Positions 38,077 through 47,853 of a stretch of DNA of 64,000 nucleotides are shown one piece after another. The stretch's first letter is position 1, and each line of letters starts with the position of its first letter. Below the pieces are notes generated by a model. That model was given only the letters and a program-made list of their open reading frames with translations, was not told where the DNA came from and made no database searches. Made by a program: the position numbers and the translations under genes. Source of the stretch: an uncultured Bacteroidota bacterium. Lineage in GTDB: Bacteria; Bacteroidota; Bacteroidia; Bacteroidales; SZUA-534. Location of the stretch: the NCBI GenBank assembly GCA_946414435.1, contig CAMKOM010000001.1:106402-170401 (forward strand). The letters run 5' to 3'.

Positions 38077-41000
38077 ATGAAACGTAGATTTACACTTTTA
38101 GCAATTGCAACATTCGTTAGCACATCATTGATGGCGGCATGGGATGGAACAATACCAGAATCTTTAACTTTTTCTGGAGAGGGTACAGAAGCTAACCCAT
38201 ATAAAATCTCATCAGAAGCAGAACTTGCTTATTTGGCTAAAACCGTAAATGCAGGAACGAACTATGCAACCAAGTTTTTTGAACAAACAGCCGATTTGGA
38301 TTTAAACAACAAGCCTTGGAATCCAATTGGCAACAACAGCAAACAATTTTCCGGCACATATGATGGAAATGGTTTTGTAATTAATAATCTTTATTATAGG
38401 GATTCTGCGGCTCAATATGTAGGATTGTTTGGTGGCATTAATAACGCTACTCTTAAAAACATAACCTTAGCAAGCGGTTTTGTTTACGGATACCAATATG
38501 CCGGTGGCATTTGTGGTATTGCAAAAGGCGAATCAATTATTACTTGCTGTGCAAACATTGCCACTGTTTATGGTAAAATGGAACGCATAGGTGGTGTTGT
38601 CGCTCAAATAGACGGAACTACCGACGTAAACAACTGTATAAATTATGGGTTAATTTCAGCATATAATTTTGCAGGTGGCGTTGTTGGCGGCCGCAACAAA
38701 TCATACAATCAAACTGTTTCACATTGTATTAATGTTGGTCAAGTATTCACAATGCGCAGTTCTGGAAATTTATACGGAATGAACAACAATGGATACGGAA
38801 CAGCAAAATGCTATTATGACAATCAAATAAACGCCAGTGGCGGCTGGACATTTAATGGTAGCAGTAAGGAAACAGAGGACGATAGAACAGGCGAAATGGA
38901 GGGTCTGTCAACATTAGAAATGACTAGCGAAAGTCTTGATGGTTTTAGCAACAGCATTTGGTTGTTTACTCCCGGTATGTATCCTCGCCTACAAATGAGC
39001 AGTGGTAAGGATGCTATAGTTTTAGCAGCCACACCAATTATACTTACCTCTGGTGATAAAGCCGATAATGTAACAAAAGACTTTACTATTTCATCTGAAT
39101 GGACAAGCGGCAACACAAGTAACTTATCCATCGGCAATGGTGTCGCCAATATAAAGAAATCAACTGCAGTTGTTCTTATAGCTACAAAAGGCAACTATAC
39201 TAAAAAAGTATATTTAAAGACAAACAAGAATGGTGCGACAGCTATTGGTTCTGCTGCATCACCATTAACTATTGAAAGCGAAGATGAACTAATAAGATTT
39301 CGCGAAGCCGTTAACAATTATGGAATATACAAAGGTTGCGCCAACTACGATGGTTTTAAAGGCATTCATTTTAAAGTAACAGTTGACATCGAACTTAGTG
39401 ATTGGACAACCCCTATTGGCACACACAACTCGTTTAAAGGCGTATTTGATGGGAATCACCGTAGCATAAAAAATGTTAATGTTGACCAATATAGTAAGAA
39501 TATTGCTATTGTTGGTGGTTTATTTGGTTGCGCATCGTATGGTGAAATAAAAAACATTACCATAACAAGCGGAACTGTTAGTGGAATCCAATTTGTCGGT
39601 GGATTATGTGGTTCAACATTCCGTGAAACCATAAAGAATTGCTCAACAAATTGTGAGGTAAACACCTATAACAAGAATAATGTGGGCGGTGTTATTGGCG
39701 TAAGCAAAGGTTATTCGAGATACGAGGATTGCATAAATAATGGTAATGTTTCAGGCGCACAATATGTGGCTGGTGTTATTGCTTCGTGCAATACAACTGA
39801 TACAGTAATTAGATGCAGAAATTATGGCAAAATATCCGGAACAAGTAATGTTGCTGGCGTCTGTGGAAACGCGGCGGGCACAGACTGTTTGTATAGTTTT
39901 TGCGAGAATCATAACTCTATAACTTGCAGCAAAGCAGGTGATCCAAACAGTGGTGGTATTATCTCCGCCGGTGCTGGTAGCGGAACAATTGTAAATTGTA
40001 TCAACACTGGTAATGTTGCTGCAACAGGAACTAACGCAGGTTATTGCGGCGGTATTATTGGACACCCAGGTGGTTCTTTCTCTATTAACCACTGTTTGAA
40101 TATTGGAACAATAACCGGTAATGCTAACGGAACTATTGGTGGTATTTTGGGAGCTACAGATGGATCAACAACTATCAAAAACTCTTTCAATGCCGGAGAA
40201 ATAACGGGTAGAGGCATAGCTGGTAGCCTAAATGCGAACTCAACCTGTGACAAATGCATAAACATTGGCAAAGCTGACTCTAAATACTGCATATATGATT
40301 CACAATTGTGCGCAGCATCAAGCAGTGGAACGCCGAAACCGACCTCTCAAATGGTTGGCACTGCCCTGCAAGAAACTTTAGGTACTGCTGACTGGACGTA
40401 CACCGATAATATGTACCCAATGATAAAGACTCTAGAGAATTCTGAGTACATGATTATGGCTGCCACAACTATCGTATTAGATGCTGCTGACGAACTAAAT
40501 GACGTTAAAACAAAGTTCCACATCAGCACGCCTCACGCTGTTGAGTGGGAATGCGACCCAATATCTGTTGTTGCATTCTCCGGCAACAATGCATACTTAG
40601 CAAAAACCACATCAGACCAACCGGCTGTTGTAACCGCAAGTTTGGGAAAACTCAAGAAAACTTTTGACCTTACCATTAAAGCTGGCGAGTCTCTTTTGCA
40701 ACCTGATATTGTTTGGAATATACCCCAAACGGATTTCACTTATGGCGATAAACTGACAACTGCTATGCAAAATGCCACAGAGTCACACGGCTACGAAGGC
40801 CATTTTGAATTCAATTTCGATGAAAACCACGCCTTGTCAGTCGGTGGACATAATTTGACAGCAACATTTATTCCTAACGATGAAGCACAAATTGCCATAA
40901 AAGTTGCTTCAAACGCAATAACTGTCAGCAAAGCAAAACCTACAATCAATTGGAGTGTAGAAAATGGGTTAGAAATATATTATGGCACCGATGCTGATGA

Positions 41001-43659
41001 AATTCTAAAAACCGCAAAAGCAACTTTGAACGGAGAAGATGTTTCTGACGAAGGTACATTCTATTACACCATACCTGCTCTCATTGTTGATTCACACGTA
41101 ATAAAAGTCAAATTCATTAGCGACAATTACGAGAGCGATGAAGAAACGAGAGACATTGAAGTAGTTGCCGCCACCCCGGCAATTGCTTGGGCAACACCCG
41201 CAGCAATCGACTACGGCACAGCACTGTCCGACTTGCAACTCGGCGCCGTTTCGGGTGTTGAAGGTACGTTTGAGTACAAAATAAATGACGAAGTGGTAAC
41301 CGCTGATATGAATAAGATTCTTGATGCCGGCACTTACACCATTGTCGCCAAATTCACTCCCCAAACGAGCAACTATTCAACAGTGGATGACATAGAGCGC
41401 ACACTGGTTGTTAACCCGATCCAACCGACTGTAACATGGGCAAATCCTGACGCCATCACCTATGGAACGGCCATCAGTGCAACACAATTAAACGCTGAAG
41501 TTGAATCTGAATATGCAACTCTGGGCACAATCACATACTCTGAGGGGACAACTTCAATAACTGATGGTATGGTATTAGATGTTGTTGATGGTGGACACAT
41601 TATAACAGCCACATTCACACCGAAATCCGAATATGCACAAAACTACAATTCGGCAACAACAACGGCTAAAATCACAATTAACAAAGCCCCCGCAAATGTT
41701 CAATGGAGCGAAAACCTTGATGCCATCATCTACGGCGAGAAACTATCGGCCGCACAATTGTGCGCGACATCAGATGCCACTGGTGTTGAATTCACATACA
41801 CTGTCACTATCGATGGCAACTCCGTTAACGCAATGGGTGCGATTCTTCCTGCAGGCGACGAGCGTGTAATTAACGCTGTTCTTCCGGAATCGAATAATTA
41901 TTCAGGTTGGAACGGCTACAGAACAATAAAAGTTAATCCATCCCCCACTACAATTACCTGGGACGATCCTGTAGACATTTTCTACGGAACATTATTGTCT
42001 GACGAACAATTGAACGCGACAGCAACAGCAATTATTAATGGCGAAACAGTTACTGTTGATGGTGTATGGACGTACGAACCCGGCAAAAACACGAAACTCA
42101 ATGCCAGTGACACCCCACAAGAACTTACCGTTAAATTCACTTCAACTGACAACAATTTTAAATCGGTTGAAGAGACAAAAGCATATATCACTGTTAAAAA
42201 AGCCACACCCGAAATTGAGTGGGAAGACCAGCAACACTTAACCTATGGCGCTTCGACAGAGGTCATTGAGAACACGCTGAAGAATGCCACCGCAAAATTC
42301 GATGGTGTAACTTTGACTGGCGATTACGAATACACACTTCCGCTTACAACTGATTTGCAAGCAGGGGCAGACAACATCACCGCCTCGGTAGAATTCAATC
42401 CGACAGGCGAGGATGCCAACAACTTTGAATCTGCAAACGCTGTAATAAACATTGTTGTTGACAAAGCCGACCCGACAATAACATGGGTGATTGCCGATGA
42501 GGATAAAACATTCACTTACGGCTTTGGACTATCAGACAAGCAACTGAACGCAATATCTGATGGTGTTGGCGAAATTGTGTACAAAGAAGGGGAAAACGTT
42601 CTTGCCATTGACGCAATTCTTGATGCTGGCACACACACAATTACTGCCACATTGCCTGAGTCGGACAACTACAACGAAACAGCAGCCACGGCTACAATTG
42701 TTGTAAACCAAGCCGAGACATCAATCGAGTGGAACACTCCAGCTGCCATAGCATACGGAACCCCAATTTCGGGAGTAGAGTTGAACGCAAAAGCTAACGT
42801 TGAAGGTTCATTCGCATACACCTTGAATGGTGAAGAGGCTAAAGGCCAGACTCCTAACGTAGGTAGCCACAGCATTACTGCAACGTTCACACCCTCTTCG
42901 GCCAACTACAAAGAATCGACGGCAACGGTAACACTGCAAGTGGTTTCTACTGCTGCTGAAATTACGTGGACCGCACCCGCCGCAATCACCTACGGAACAG
43001 CCCTTAGCAGTGCTCAACTGAATGCATCATCTGAAATTGATGGTACTTTTATTTACTCTCCTGCCGAAGGTGCAATTCTTCCGGTAGGCGACTCAACTCT
43101 TTCAGTTGTATTCATTCCAACTTCGACCGACTACGGCAGAGCTACTGGCACAGTTAAACTGACTGTCAATAAAGCTACTCTTTCGGTTTCAGTTGCAGAC
43201 ATTACTGTAAATCAGGGCGACGATATGCCGCAGTTCAATATCGATTACAAAGGATTTGTCAACAACGAGAATGAGAGTTCTCTCACCACCGCACCTACTG
43301 CCACTTGCACCGCATCAACCGATAAAGCTGGGACATTTGACATCGTTGTGAGCGGCGGCGCATCGGACAACTACAATTTCGAGTACAAGAACGGCAAACT
43401 GACAGTGGTAGCTAAAGAAGACACCACGGCCATTACCGGTACTGAAGTTAAGATTTCGGTTTACCCGAACCCAACAGCCGATGTATTCTTTGTAGAAACC
43501 GACAGCGAAACCGATTTCATCTATGTTTACAACATGGCCGGCAAACTGGTTGCTACCGAAGCCAACATCGGCAAAACACGCATTGATTTGAGTGACGAAC
43601 CACAAGGCACCTACTTCGTGAAAGTTGGTAAGAAGACACTCAAAGTTTTGAAATTCTGA
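38077..43659 (+). CDS. giant T9SS-exported adhesin-like protein, 1860 aa
   Basis: The signal peptide is MKRRFTLLAIATFVSTSLMA. Residues ~20-750 hold many GLUG-type beta-solenoid repeats (for example GGICGIAKG, GGVVAQIDG, GGVIGVSKG, GGIIGHPGG) in two blocks. About ten Ig-like repeats of ~85 residues follow (residues ~870-1700), each opening with a pattern like ITWATPAAIDYGTALSDLQLNA, then an MBG-type domain (IDYKGFVNNENESSLTTAP). The last ~75 residues are a type A T9SS sorting domain (VYPNPTADVFF ... GTYFVKVGKKTLKVLKF). It should be secreted through PorV/PorU and anchored to the surface, probably for adhesion. The GLUG half is AT-richer than the Ig half. Confidence 0.9.
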   Translation: MKRRFTLLAIATFVSTSLMAAWDGTIPESLTFSGEGTEANPYKISSEAELAYLAKTVNAGTNYATKFFEQTADLDLNNKPWNPIGNNSKQFSGTYDGNGFVINNLYYRDSAAQYVGLFGGINNATLKNITLASGFVYGYQYAGGICGIAKGESIITCCANIATVYGKMERIGGVVAQIDGTTDVNNCINYGLISAYNFAGGVVGGRNKSYNQTVSHCINVGQVFTMRSSGNLYGMNNNGYGTAKCYYDNQINASGGWTFNGSSKETEDDRTGEMEGLSTLEMTSESLDGFSNSIWLFTPGMYPRLQMSSGKDAIVLAATPIILTSGDKADNVTKDFTISSEWTSGNTSNLSIGNGVANIKKSTAVVLIATKGNYTKKVYLKTNKNGATAIGSAASPLTIESEDELIRFREAVNNYGIYKGCANYDGFKGIHFKVTVDIELSDWTTPIGTHNSFKGVFDGNHRSIKNVNVDQYSKNIAIVGGLFGCASYGEIKNITITSGTVSGIQFVGGLCGSTFRETIKNCSTNCEVNTYNKNNVGGVIGVSKGYSRYEDCINNGNVSGAQYVAGVIASCNTTDTVIRCRNYGKISGTSNVAGVCGNAAGTDCLYSFCENHNSITCSKAGDPNSGGIISAGAGSGTIVNCINTGNVAATGTNAGYCGGIIGHPGGSFSINHCLNIGTITGNANGTIGGILGATDGSTTIKNSFNAGEITGRGIAGSLNANSTCDKCINIGKADSKYCIYDSQLCAASSSGTPKPTSQMVGTALQETLGTADWTYTDNMYPMIKTLENSEYMIMAATTIVLDAADELNDVKTKFHISTPHAVEWECDPISVVAFSGNNAYLAKTTSDQPAVVTASLGKLKKTFDLTIKAGESLLQPDIVWNIPQTDFTYGDKLTTAMQNATESHGYEGHFEFNFDENHALSVGGHNLTATFIPNDEAQIAIKVASNAITVSKAKPTINWSVENGLEIYYGTDADEILKTAKATLNGEDVSDEGTFYYTIPALIVDSHVIKVKFISDNYESDEETRDIEVVAATPAIAWATPAAIDYGTALSDLQLGAVSGVEGTFEYKINDEVVTADMNKILDAGTYTIVAKFTPQTSNYSTVDDIERTLVVNPIQPTVTWANPDAITYGTAISATQLNAEVESEYATLGTITYSEGTTSITDGMVLDVVDGGHIITATFTPKSEYAQNYNSATTTAKITINKAPANVQWSENLDAIIYGEKLSAAQLCATSDATGVEFTYTVTIDGNSVNAMGAILPAGDERVINAVLPESNNYSGWNGYRTIKVNPSPTTITWDDPVDIFYGTLLSDEQLNATATAIINGETVTVDGVWTYEPGKNTKLNASDTPQELTVKFTSTDNNFKSVEETKAYITVKKATPEIEWEDQQHLTYGASTEVIENTLKNATAKFDGVTLTGDYEYTLPLTTDLQAGADNITASVEFNPTGEDANNFESANAVINIVVDKADPTITWVIADEDKTFTYGFGLSDKQLNAISDGVGEIVYKEGENVLAIDAILDAGTHTITATLPESDNYNETAATATIVVNQAETSIEWNTPAAIAYGTPISGVELNAKANVEGSFAYTLNGEEAKGQTPNVGSHSITATFTPSSANYKESTATVTLQVVSTAAEITWTAPAAITYGTALSSAQLNASSEIDGTFIYSPAEGAILPVGDSTLSVVFIPTSTDYGRATGTVKLTVNKATLSVSVADITVNQGDDMPQFNIDYKGFVNNENESSLTTAPTATCTASTDKAGTFDIVVSGGASDNYNFEYKNGKLTVVAKEDTTAITGTEVKISVYPNPTADVFFVETDSETDFIYVYNMAGKLVATEANIGKTRIDLSDEPQGTYFVKVGKKTLKVLKF

Positions 43660-43680
43660 TATTAACAGAGCATAATACAA

Positions 43681-43712
43681 AAACAGGCCGTCACTTATGT
43701 GACGGCCTGTTT
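43681..43712. terminator. bidirectional intrinsic terminator
   Basis: AAACAGGCCGTCAC (43681-43694) and GTGACGGCCTGTTT (43699-43712) form a perfect 14-bp stem with a 4-base loop. A-rich and T-rich flanks lie on both sides. It lies between the convergent adhesin gene and the deacetylase-like gene and can end both transcripts. Confidence 0.85.
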
Positions 43713-43752
43713 TGTTTATACAGTGTGAATATCAAGCGATTACCGCACTCTC

Positions 43753-45027
43753 CTATTTCAACAACCCAAGCATATCCTCATACACCTGATTCCACTCGTG
43801 CCATTTGGCTTGACCGAAATGCTGATTGTGCCAAAGAGTTGTGAACGTGCCGTTTGTCTTACGTATTGCTTCAATTAACGATTCAATGCGACTTTTGGCT
43901 TGCGGCGGTGTCAACTCCATATAGTTGCGCAGTGTAACATCCATCATAACAAGCGGATGCAGCGTTATGTCTGTTGTTCTCTCGTTTTGCAAATCGTAGA
44001 ATTTGAACTCGCGGCTTGTTCCGGCTCGGAACCCTATGTTGGCCGCATAGCCGAAAGAATAGTCGTGTGTGATGCCTATGCGCTCAAGCATCTGATAATA
44101 TTGCGGCAACACTATCCGCAGGAAATGCTGACGCGATTGGCAACACTGTGCGCTGGTAATTTGCTCAAAATCTGTCTTTTCTGCCATAAACCGATATTCA
44201 TCGAGCGACGCGGCATACGATGGATGCAAACCCACATCCGATGTGGCTGACAGTTGCCGCACAAAACGGCGGAAAGCAAGATTCTGAGGGTTCACCGACT
44301 TGTCGTACTTTCCGTGACGACCAACCAAAACAAAATATTTCAGCGGCAACCCGCGATGAAGTTCGCCAATATAATCGAAGGTAAAAAACGGGTCGTGGCG
44401 AAGGCGCAGTAAAACCATAATGCGCTCGGCAACCAAAGCAAAATCGCGACGGGCCACATCACGCAACAAGCCGCCAACGTTACGTACCACGCCTTTATGC
44501 AGGTAGCTCCACGGACTGTCAATATCAATTGTCGGGCGGAACTCAAAGCACTCGTCTTTCATCCGCAAACTGGGGAACCGTCGCTGCAACTCGTTGCGAA
44601 TGAGCATTATCCATTGGTCAACAATGGGCGTTTCGAGCAGGCCGTAACGTCCAACGAACGATTCCGAAGGCGAAAAACGCCCGTGACTATCGGGCAGGAA
44701 CGGCAGATATTCTTCGTAACGACTTAACATCCAAAAAATTGCCGCAAAAACATCGAACTTGAATGTGCAGCCAGAATGGTCGGCAAAAATGATTGGCAGA
44801 CCGTTGTCGAAGATCAGGTCAGGTGTGAACTGCCAAATGTCGGTTTCGGACAGTAATCCACTACTGGGCACACAGAAACAATCCGTCTGCGGCTGCGTGG
44901 TGTACCAGATATCCGCAGAATCAGAATCAGGCGAGCAAAGCTCATATCCTACCCCCAAACGCATATTAAACACGTAATCAAGCACATAATGCAAGCGCGG
45001 TGTTGATATGTCGGAAGCGATTTTCAT
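43753..45027 (-). CDS. polysaccharide-deacetylase-like protein, 424 aa
   Basis: No signal peptide. The C-terminal half has features of the carbohydrate esterase 4 / polysaccharide deacetylase fold: FRPTIDIDSPW (metal Asp-Asp region, about residue 200), DVGLHPSYAA (His-Pro metal site), RIGITHDYSFGYAANIGFRAGTS and TLWHNQHFG near the end. The N-terminal ~190 residues are an unfamiliar domain often found with this fold in Bacteroidota. It probably de-N-acetylates or de-O-acetylates a surface glycan precursor. The start at 45027 overlaps the upstream GT4 gene by ATGA; a longer in-frame start at 45078 lies inside that gene and is less likely. Confidence 0.75.
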   Translation of the reverse strand: MKIASDISTPRLHYVLDYVFNMRLGVGYELCSPDSDSADIWYTTQPQTDCFCVPSSGLLSETDIWQFTPDLIFDNGLPIIFADHSGCTFKFDVFAAIFWMLSRYEEYLPFLPDSHGRFSPSESFVGRYGLLETPIVDQWIMLIRNELQRRFPSLRMKDECFEFRPTIDIDSPWSYLHKGVVRNVGGLLRDVARRDFALVAERIMVLLRLRHDPFFTFDYIGELHRGLPLKYFVLVGRHGKYDKSVNPQNLAFRRFVRQLSATSDVGLHPSYAASLDEYRFMAEKTDFEQITSAQCCQSRQHFLRIVLPQYYQMLERIGITHDYSFGYAANIGFRAGTSREFKFYDLQNERTTDITLHPLVMMDVTLRNYMELTPPQAKSRIESLIEAIRKTNGTFTTLWHNQHFGQAKWHEWNQVYEDMLGLLK

Positions 45028-46100
45028 AGCAATGGACGATAAATTTCGTTCAATCGGGCGGTCTCGTTTTCCCAGCAAAGCTGATTGGCCGCCTGTTGCA
45101 AACGGGGCTCATATGCGGTGGCACTAGCGGCCACGGCAGCAATTTTTTGCGCCAGGCTCTCGGCCGTTCGCTCTGTCAAGACCTCGCCAACTCCATAATC
45201 ATCAACAATTTTGCGCATTTCGGGCAAATCGGCTACCACAACCGGCACTCGGGCCTGTATGTAGTCGAAAAGCTTGTTGGGCAAGGCATAATGGTAGTTC
45301 AGTCCCAAATCTTCTTCAATCGACAGCCCCACCTTAGCCTGGCGGGTTTTCTGACACAAATCGTCGGGCGACAAACGGCCCAGGAACTTGATTCGCTGCC
45401 CGTAACCCGACGCTTCAGATTGCTTCTGCAAATCAGCCTGAACATCGCCAGCACCTGCTATCCATAGCTCGTAATCAGAAAGATAGCGCATTGCATCAAT
45501 CATCAAGTCGATGCCGCGCCCAACGTTCAACGCACCTTGATACATCACCACATTGCGGCGGTCGGCCATCGGCGTATCTGCTTGTCGATAAGGAAGATTC
45601 CGCACCACACCAAATGTTTTTCCATATTTCTCGGAATATATCGCGGCAAGCGAATCGCAAACCGTATAAGCAGCAACTGTGTGTGGCACAAACATTTGCT
45701 CGGCTTTGAGCCATATTTTGCGCTTAGCCGGGCGGCCAACAAGCTCGGGCAGCTCGGTAAAATATTCGTGGCTGTCGTAAACCACCGGACGGCGCTTCAG
45801 CCGTGCCGCCAACGACACACCCGCAAGCGTGTCCAAATCGTTGGCCAATACCACATCGAATTTATGAAACAGCAGATACCAAAAAAGCCGCCAATTAAGC
45901 AACGCATAAAACGCCATTCCTTTGGTTGCCAATAACTTAAATCGTTTTGCACTAAAATCGATATCAAGCGGACGACTGGCCGACGTTACCCGCCCGAGCA
46001 GGAACACATCGAAACCCATCGCCTTGAGCGAGCCCGCTATGCGCAGCACCCGCTGGTCGGTGTTCAAATCATCGCTAACCGCAATTAGTATCCGTTTCAT
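45024..46100 (-). CDS. family 4 glycosyltransferase, 358 aa
   Basis: A GT-B enzyme: MKRILIAVSDDLNTDQRVLRIAGSL, then YDSHEYFTELPEL (a common GT4 block), GALNVGRGIDLMIDAM, and the C-terminal donor site region YHYALPNKLFDYIQARVPVVVADLPEMRKI. It is coupled to the deacetylase-like gene by an ATGA overlap, so the two probably act in one glycan step. GC content is that of the core genome, unlike the GT4 pair at 35.7-37.9 kb. Confidence 0.9.
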   Translation of the reverse strand: MKRILIAVSDDLNTDQRVLRIAGSLKAMGFDVFLLGRVTSASRPLDIDFSAKRFKLLATKGMAFYALLNWRLFWYLLFHKFDVVLANDLDTLAGVSLAARLKRRPVVYDSHEYFTELPELVGRPAKRKIWLKAEQMFVPHTVAAYTVCDSLAAIYSEKYGKTFGVVRNLPYRQADTPMADRRNVVMYQGALNVGRGIDLMIDAMRYLSDYELWIAGAGDVQADLQKQSEASGYGQRIKFLGRLSPDDLCQKTRQAKVGLSIEEDLGLNYHYALPNKLFDYIQARVPVVVADLPEMRKIVDDYGVGEVLTERTAESLAQKIAAVAASATAYEPRLQQAANQLCWENETARLNEIYRPLL

Positions 46101-46268
46101 ATCGGCAAACTTACGAAAGTTTAGTGAATTGGTGAATCGGAATCAAAATCATAACTTCACACACCAAATCATCTTGTTATTTGCATCGGTTTTCACCAAA
46201 TTTGCCGACCGAAAACGAAGCGGTGGCACCTTGTCGCCTGTCGTTGTAAAATATTATTAGACAACAAA

Positions 46269-47069
46269 ATGCAAAGAGCAATAAACGCGCATTGCCACAT
46301 CTATCCGGCGAACATTGCTGCCAGGGCCGTTGAAGGAATTAGAGGATTCTACGATTTGAGAATGTCGCTCGACGGCACCACCGAAGGCTTGATTCGCGAC
46401 GGCCAGAAAAACGGCGTGGTTCACTATCTGGTTCATTCTGTGGCGACTACGCCCAAGCAAGTGCGTTCAATCAACGAATTTATCAGCCACGAAGTAAAGT
46501 CACACCCCGGCCTATTCACCGGATTTGGCACCCTGCACCCCGAAAGCACCGATATTGAAGGCGATTTCAAACATCTGCTGGAACTTGGGCTAAAAGGCGT
46601 AAAGCTTCACCCTGATTTCCAGCGTTTTTCGCTTGACGGCGAACGTGCTTTCGAAATAGGCAAAGTCATCAGCGACGGCGGCGTGCCGGTGCTCATCCAT
46701 TGCGGTGACTATCGCTATAACTATTCGAACCCCAAGCAGGCCAAAACGTTTCTCGATGCATTCCCAAGCCTGACGGTCATCGGGGCGCACTTTGGCGGAT
46801 GGTCGGTGTGGAAAGAAGCCGCCGCCGTGCTTGCTGGAACGCCCAATCTGTATGTCGATTGCTCATCGAGCCTGTCGTGGCTTGCACCCGACGAAGCCGC
46901 ACAAATTATCCACCAATATGGCGCCGACCGCGTTCTGTGGGGCACCGACTACCCAATGTGGGAATGTGACGCCGAACTTGAGCTGTTCCATCGCATCGGA
47001 CTCACGCAAAGCGAAGAACGGCAGATTCTCTACGACAACGCTGCAAAACTTTTGAAAATTGACGATTGA
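46269..47069 (+). CDS. amidohydrolase-family (TIM-barrel) metal hydrolase, 266 aa
   Basis: A small cytoplasmic metallohydrolase of the amidohydrolase-2 type. Metal ligands are visible as NAHCHIYP (HxH), GVKLHPDFQ, PVLIHCGDYRYNYS, TVIGAHFGGW and VLWGTDYPMW (final Asp). Substrates of this broad group range from carboxylates (decarboxylation) to lactones, and none can be named here. It is divergent from the GT4 gene and followed by the CAP-domain protein 62 bp later. Confidence 0.85.
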   Translation: MQRAINAHCHIYPANIAARAVEGIRGFYDLRMSLDGTTEGLIRDGQKNGVVHYLVHSVATTPKQVRSINEFISHEVKSHPGLFTGFGTLHPESTDIEGDFKHLLELGLKGVKLHPDFQRFSLDGERAFEIGKVISDGGVPVLIHCGDYRYNYSNPKQAKTFLDAFPSLTVIGAHFGGWSVWKEAAAVLAGTPNLYVDCSSSLSWLAPDEAAQIIHQYGADRVLWGTDYPMWECDAELELFHRIGLTQSEERQILYDNAAKLLKIDD

Positions 47070-47131
47070 CACCTCTGAAAAAATACCGATATTGGCATAA
47101 AGTAAAAAACGATTTATATACTATCAGTAAT

Positions 47132-47836
47132 ATGAAAAAACGATTTCTCACGATATTAGCTACAGCATTTATCAGCTCAACAACAATATGTTGCGATGTT
47201 CAGAATGATTTAGATGACGACAAATCACTATCGGGCAACAATTCCGCTTCGACAGCTGATGCCACTGCCGATGTAACAAAAGCTTTCAGCCAGGAACAAA
47301 TCGATATGGCAAACACCGCAAAAAACGCATCGTATCTGACTGACGAAGAAAAACTTGTGATTCAGTACTGCAATTTGGCGCGACTCGATGGCTCGGCATT
47401 TAGCACGGCTTTTCTTGCCGACCTAAAATCATCGGACAACAGTTATGAGAAATCGCTGATAGACACACTTGAAAGCATCAAGAGCCTTACGATGCTAGTG
47501 CCTAACGAGCAACTCTGCAAGGCCGCAGAATTTCACGCCAACGACATCGGGCCGAAGGGTGAACGCGGGCATAACTCAACCGATGGCACTTCGTTTGCCG
47601 ACCGCGTACGCAGCTATTATAATGGTGGATGGGTTGGTGAAAATATCTCGTACGGTTACAACGACGCCCTGAAGATTGTGCGTCAACTACTTATCGACAA
47701 AAACGTCGAATCGCTTGGTCATCGTAAAAACATTTTGAATGATAACTACTGTCGAATCGGCGTGGCAATAAGAGAGCACAAAGAATACAACAATTGTTGC
47801 GTGCAGGATTTCTCGGACAGTAATGGCGAAAAGTAG
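47132..47836 (+). CDS. CAP/SCP-domain secreted protein, probable lipoprotein, 234 aa
   Basis: N-terminal MKKRFLTILATAFISSTTICCDVQ looks like an export signal ending at a cysteine, though the lipobox is imperfect. The CAP domain (about 65-230) has LVIQYCNLARLDGSAF, LCKAAEFHANDIGPKG, GHNSTDGTSFADRV, GENISYG and LGHRKNILNDNYCRIGVA, the standard motif order. Function is usually unknown in bacteria. The ATG at 47132 is preferred because the longer frame overlaps the amidohydrolase stop. Confidence 0.85.
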   Translation: MKKRFLTILATAFISSTTICCDVQNDLDDDKSLSGNNSASTADATADVTKAFSQEQIDMANTAKNASYLTDEEKLVIQYCNLARLDGSAFSTAFLADLKSSDNSYEKSLIDTLESIKSLTMLVPNEQLCKAAEFHANDIGPKGERGHNSTDGTSFADRVRSYYNGGWVGENISYGYNDALKIVRQLLIDKNVESLGHRKNILNDNYCRIGVAIREHKEYNNCCVQDFSDSNGEK

Positions 47837-47853
47837 TTTAACTGATTAGCCAG

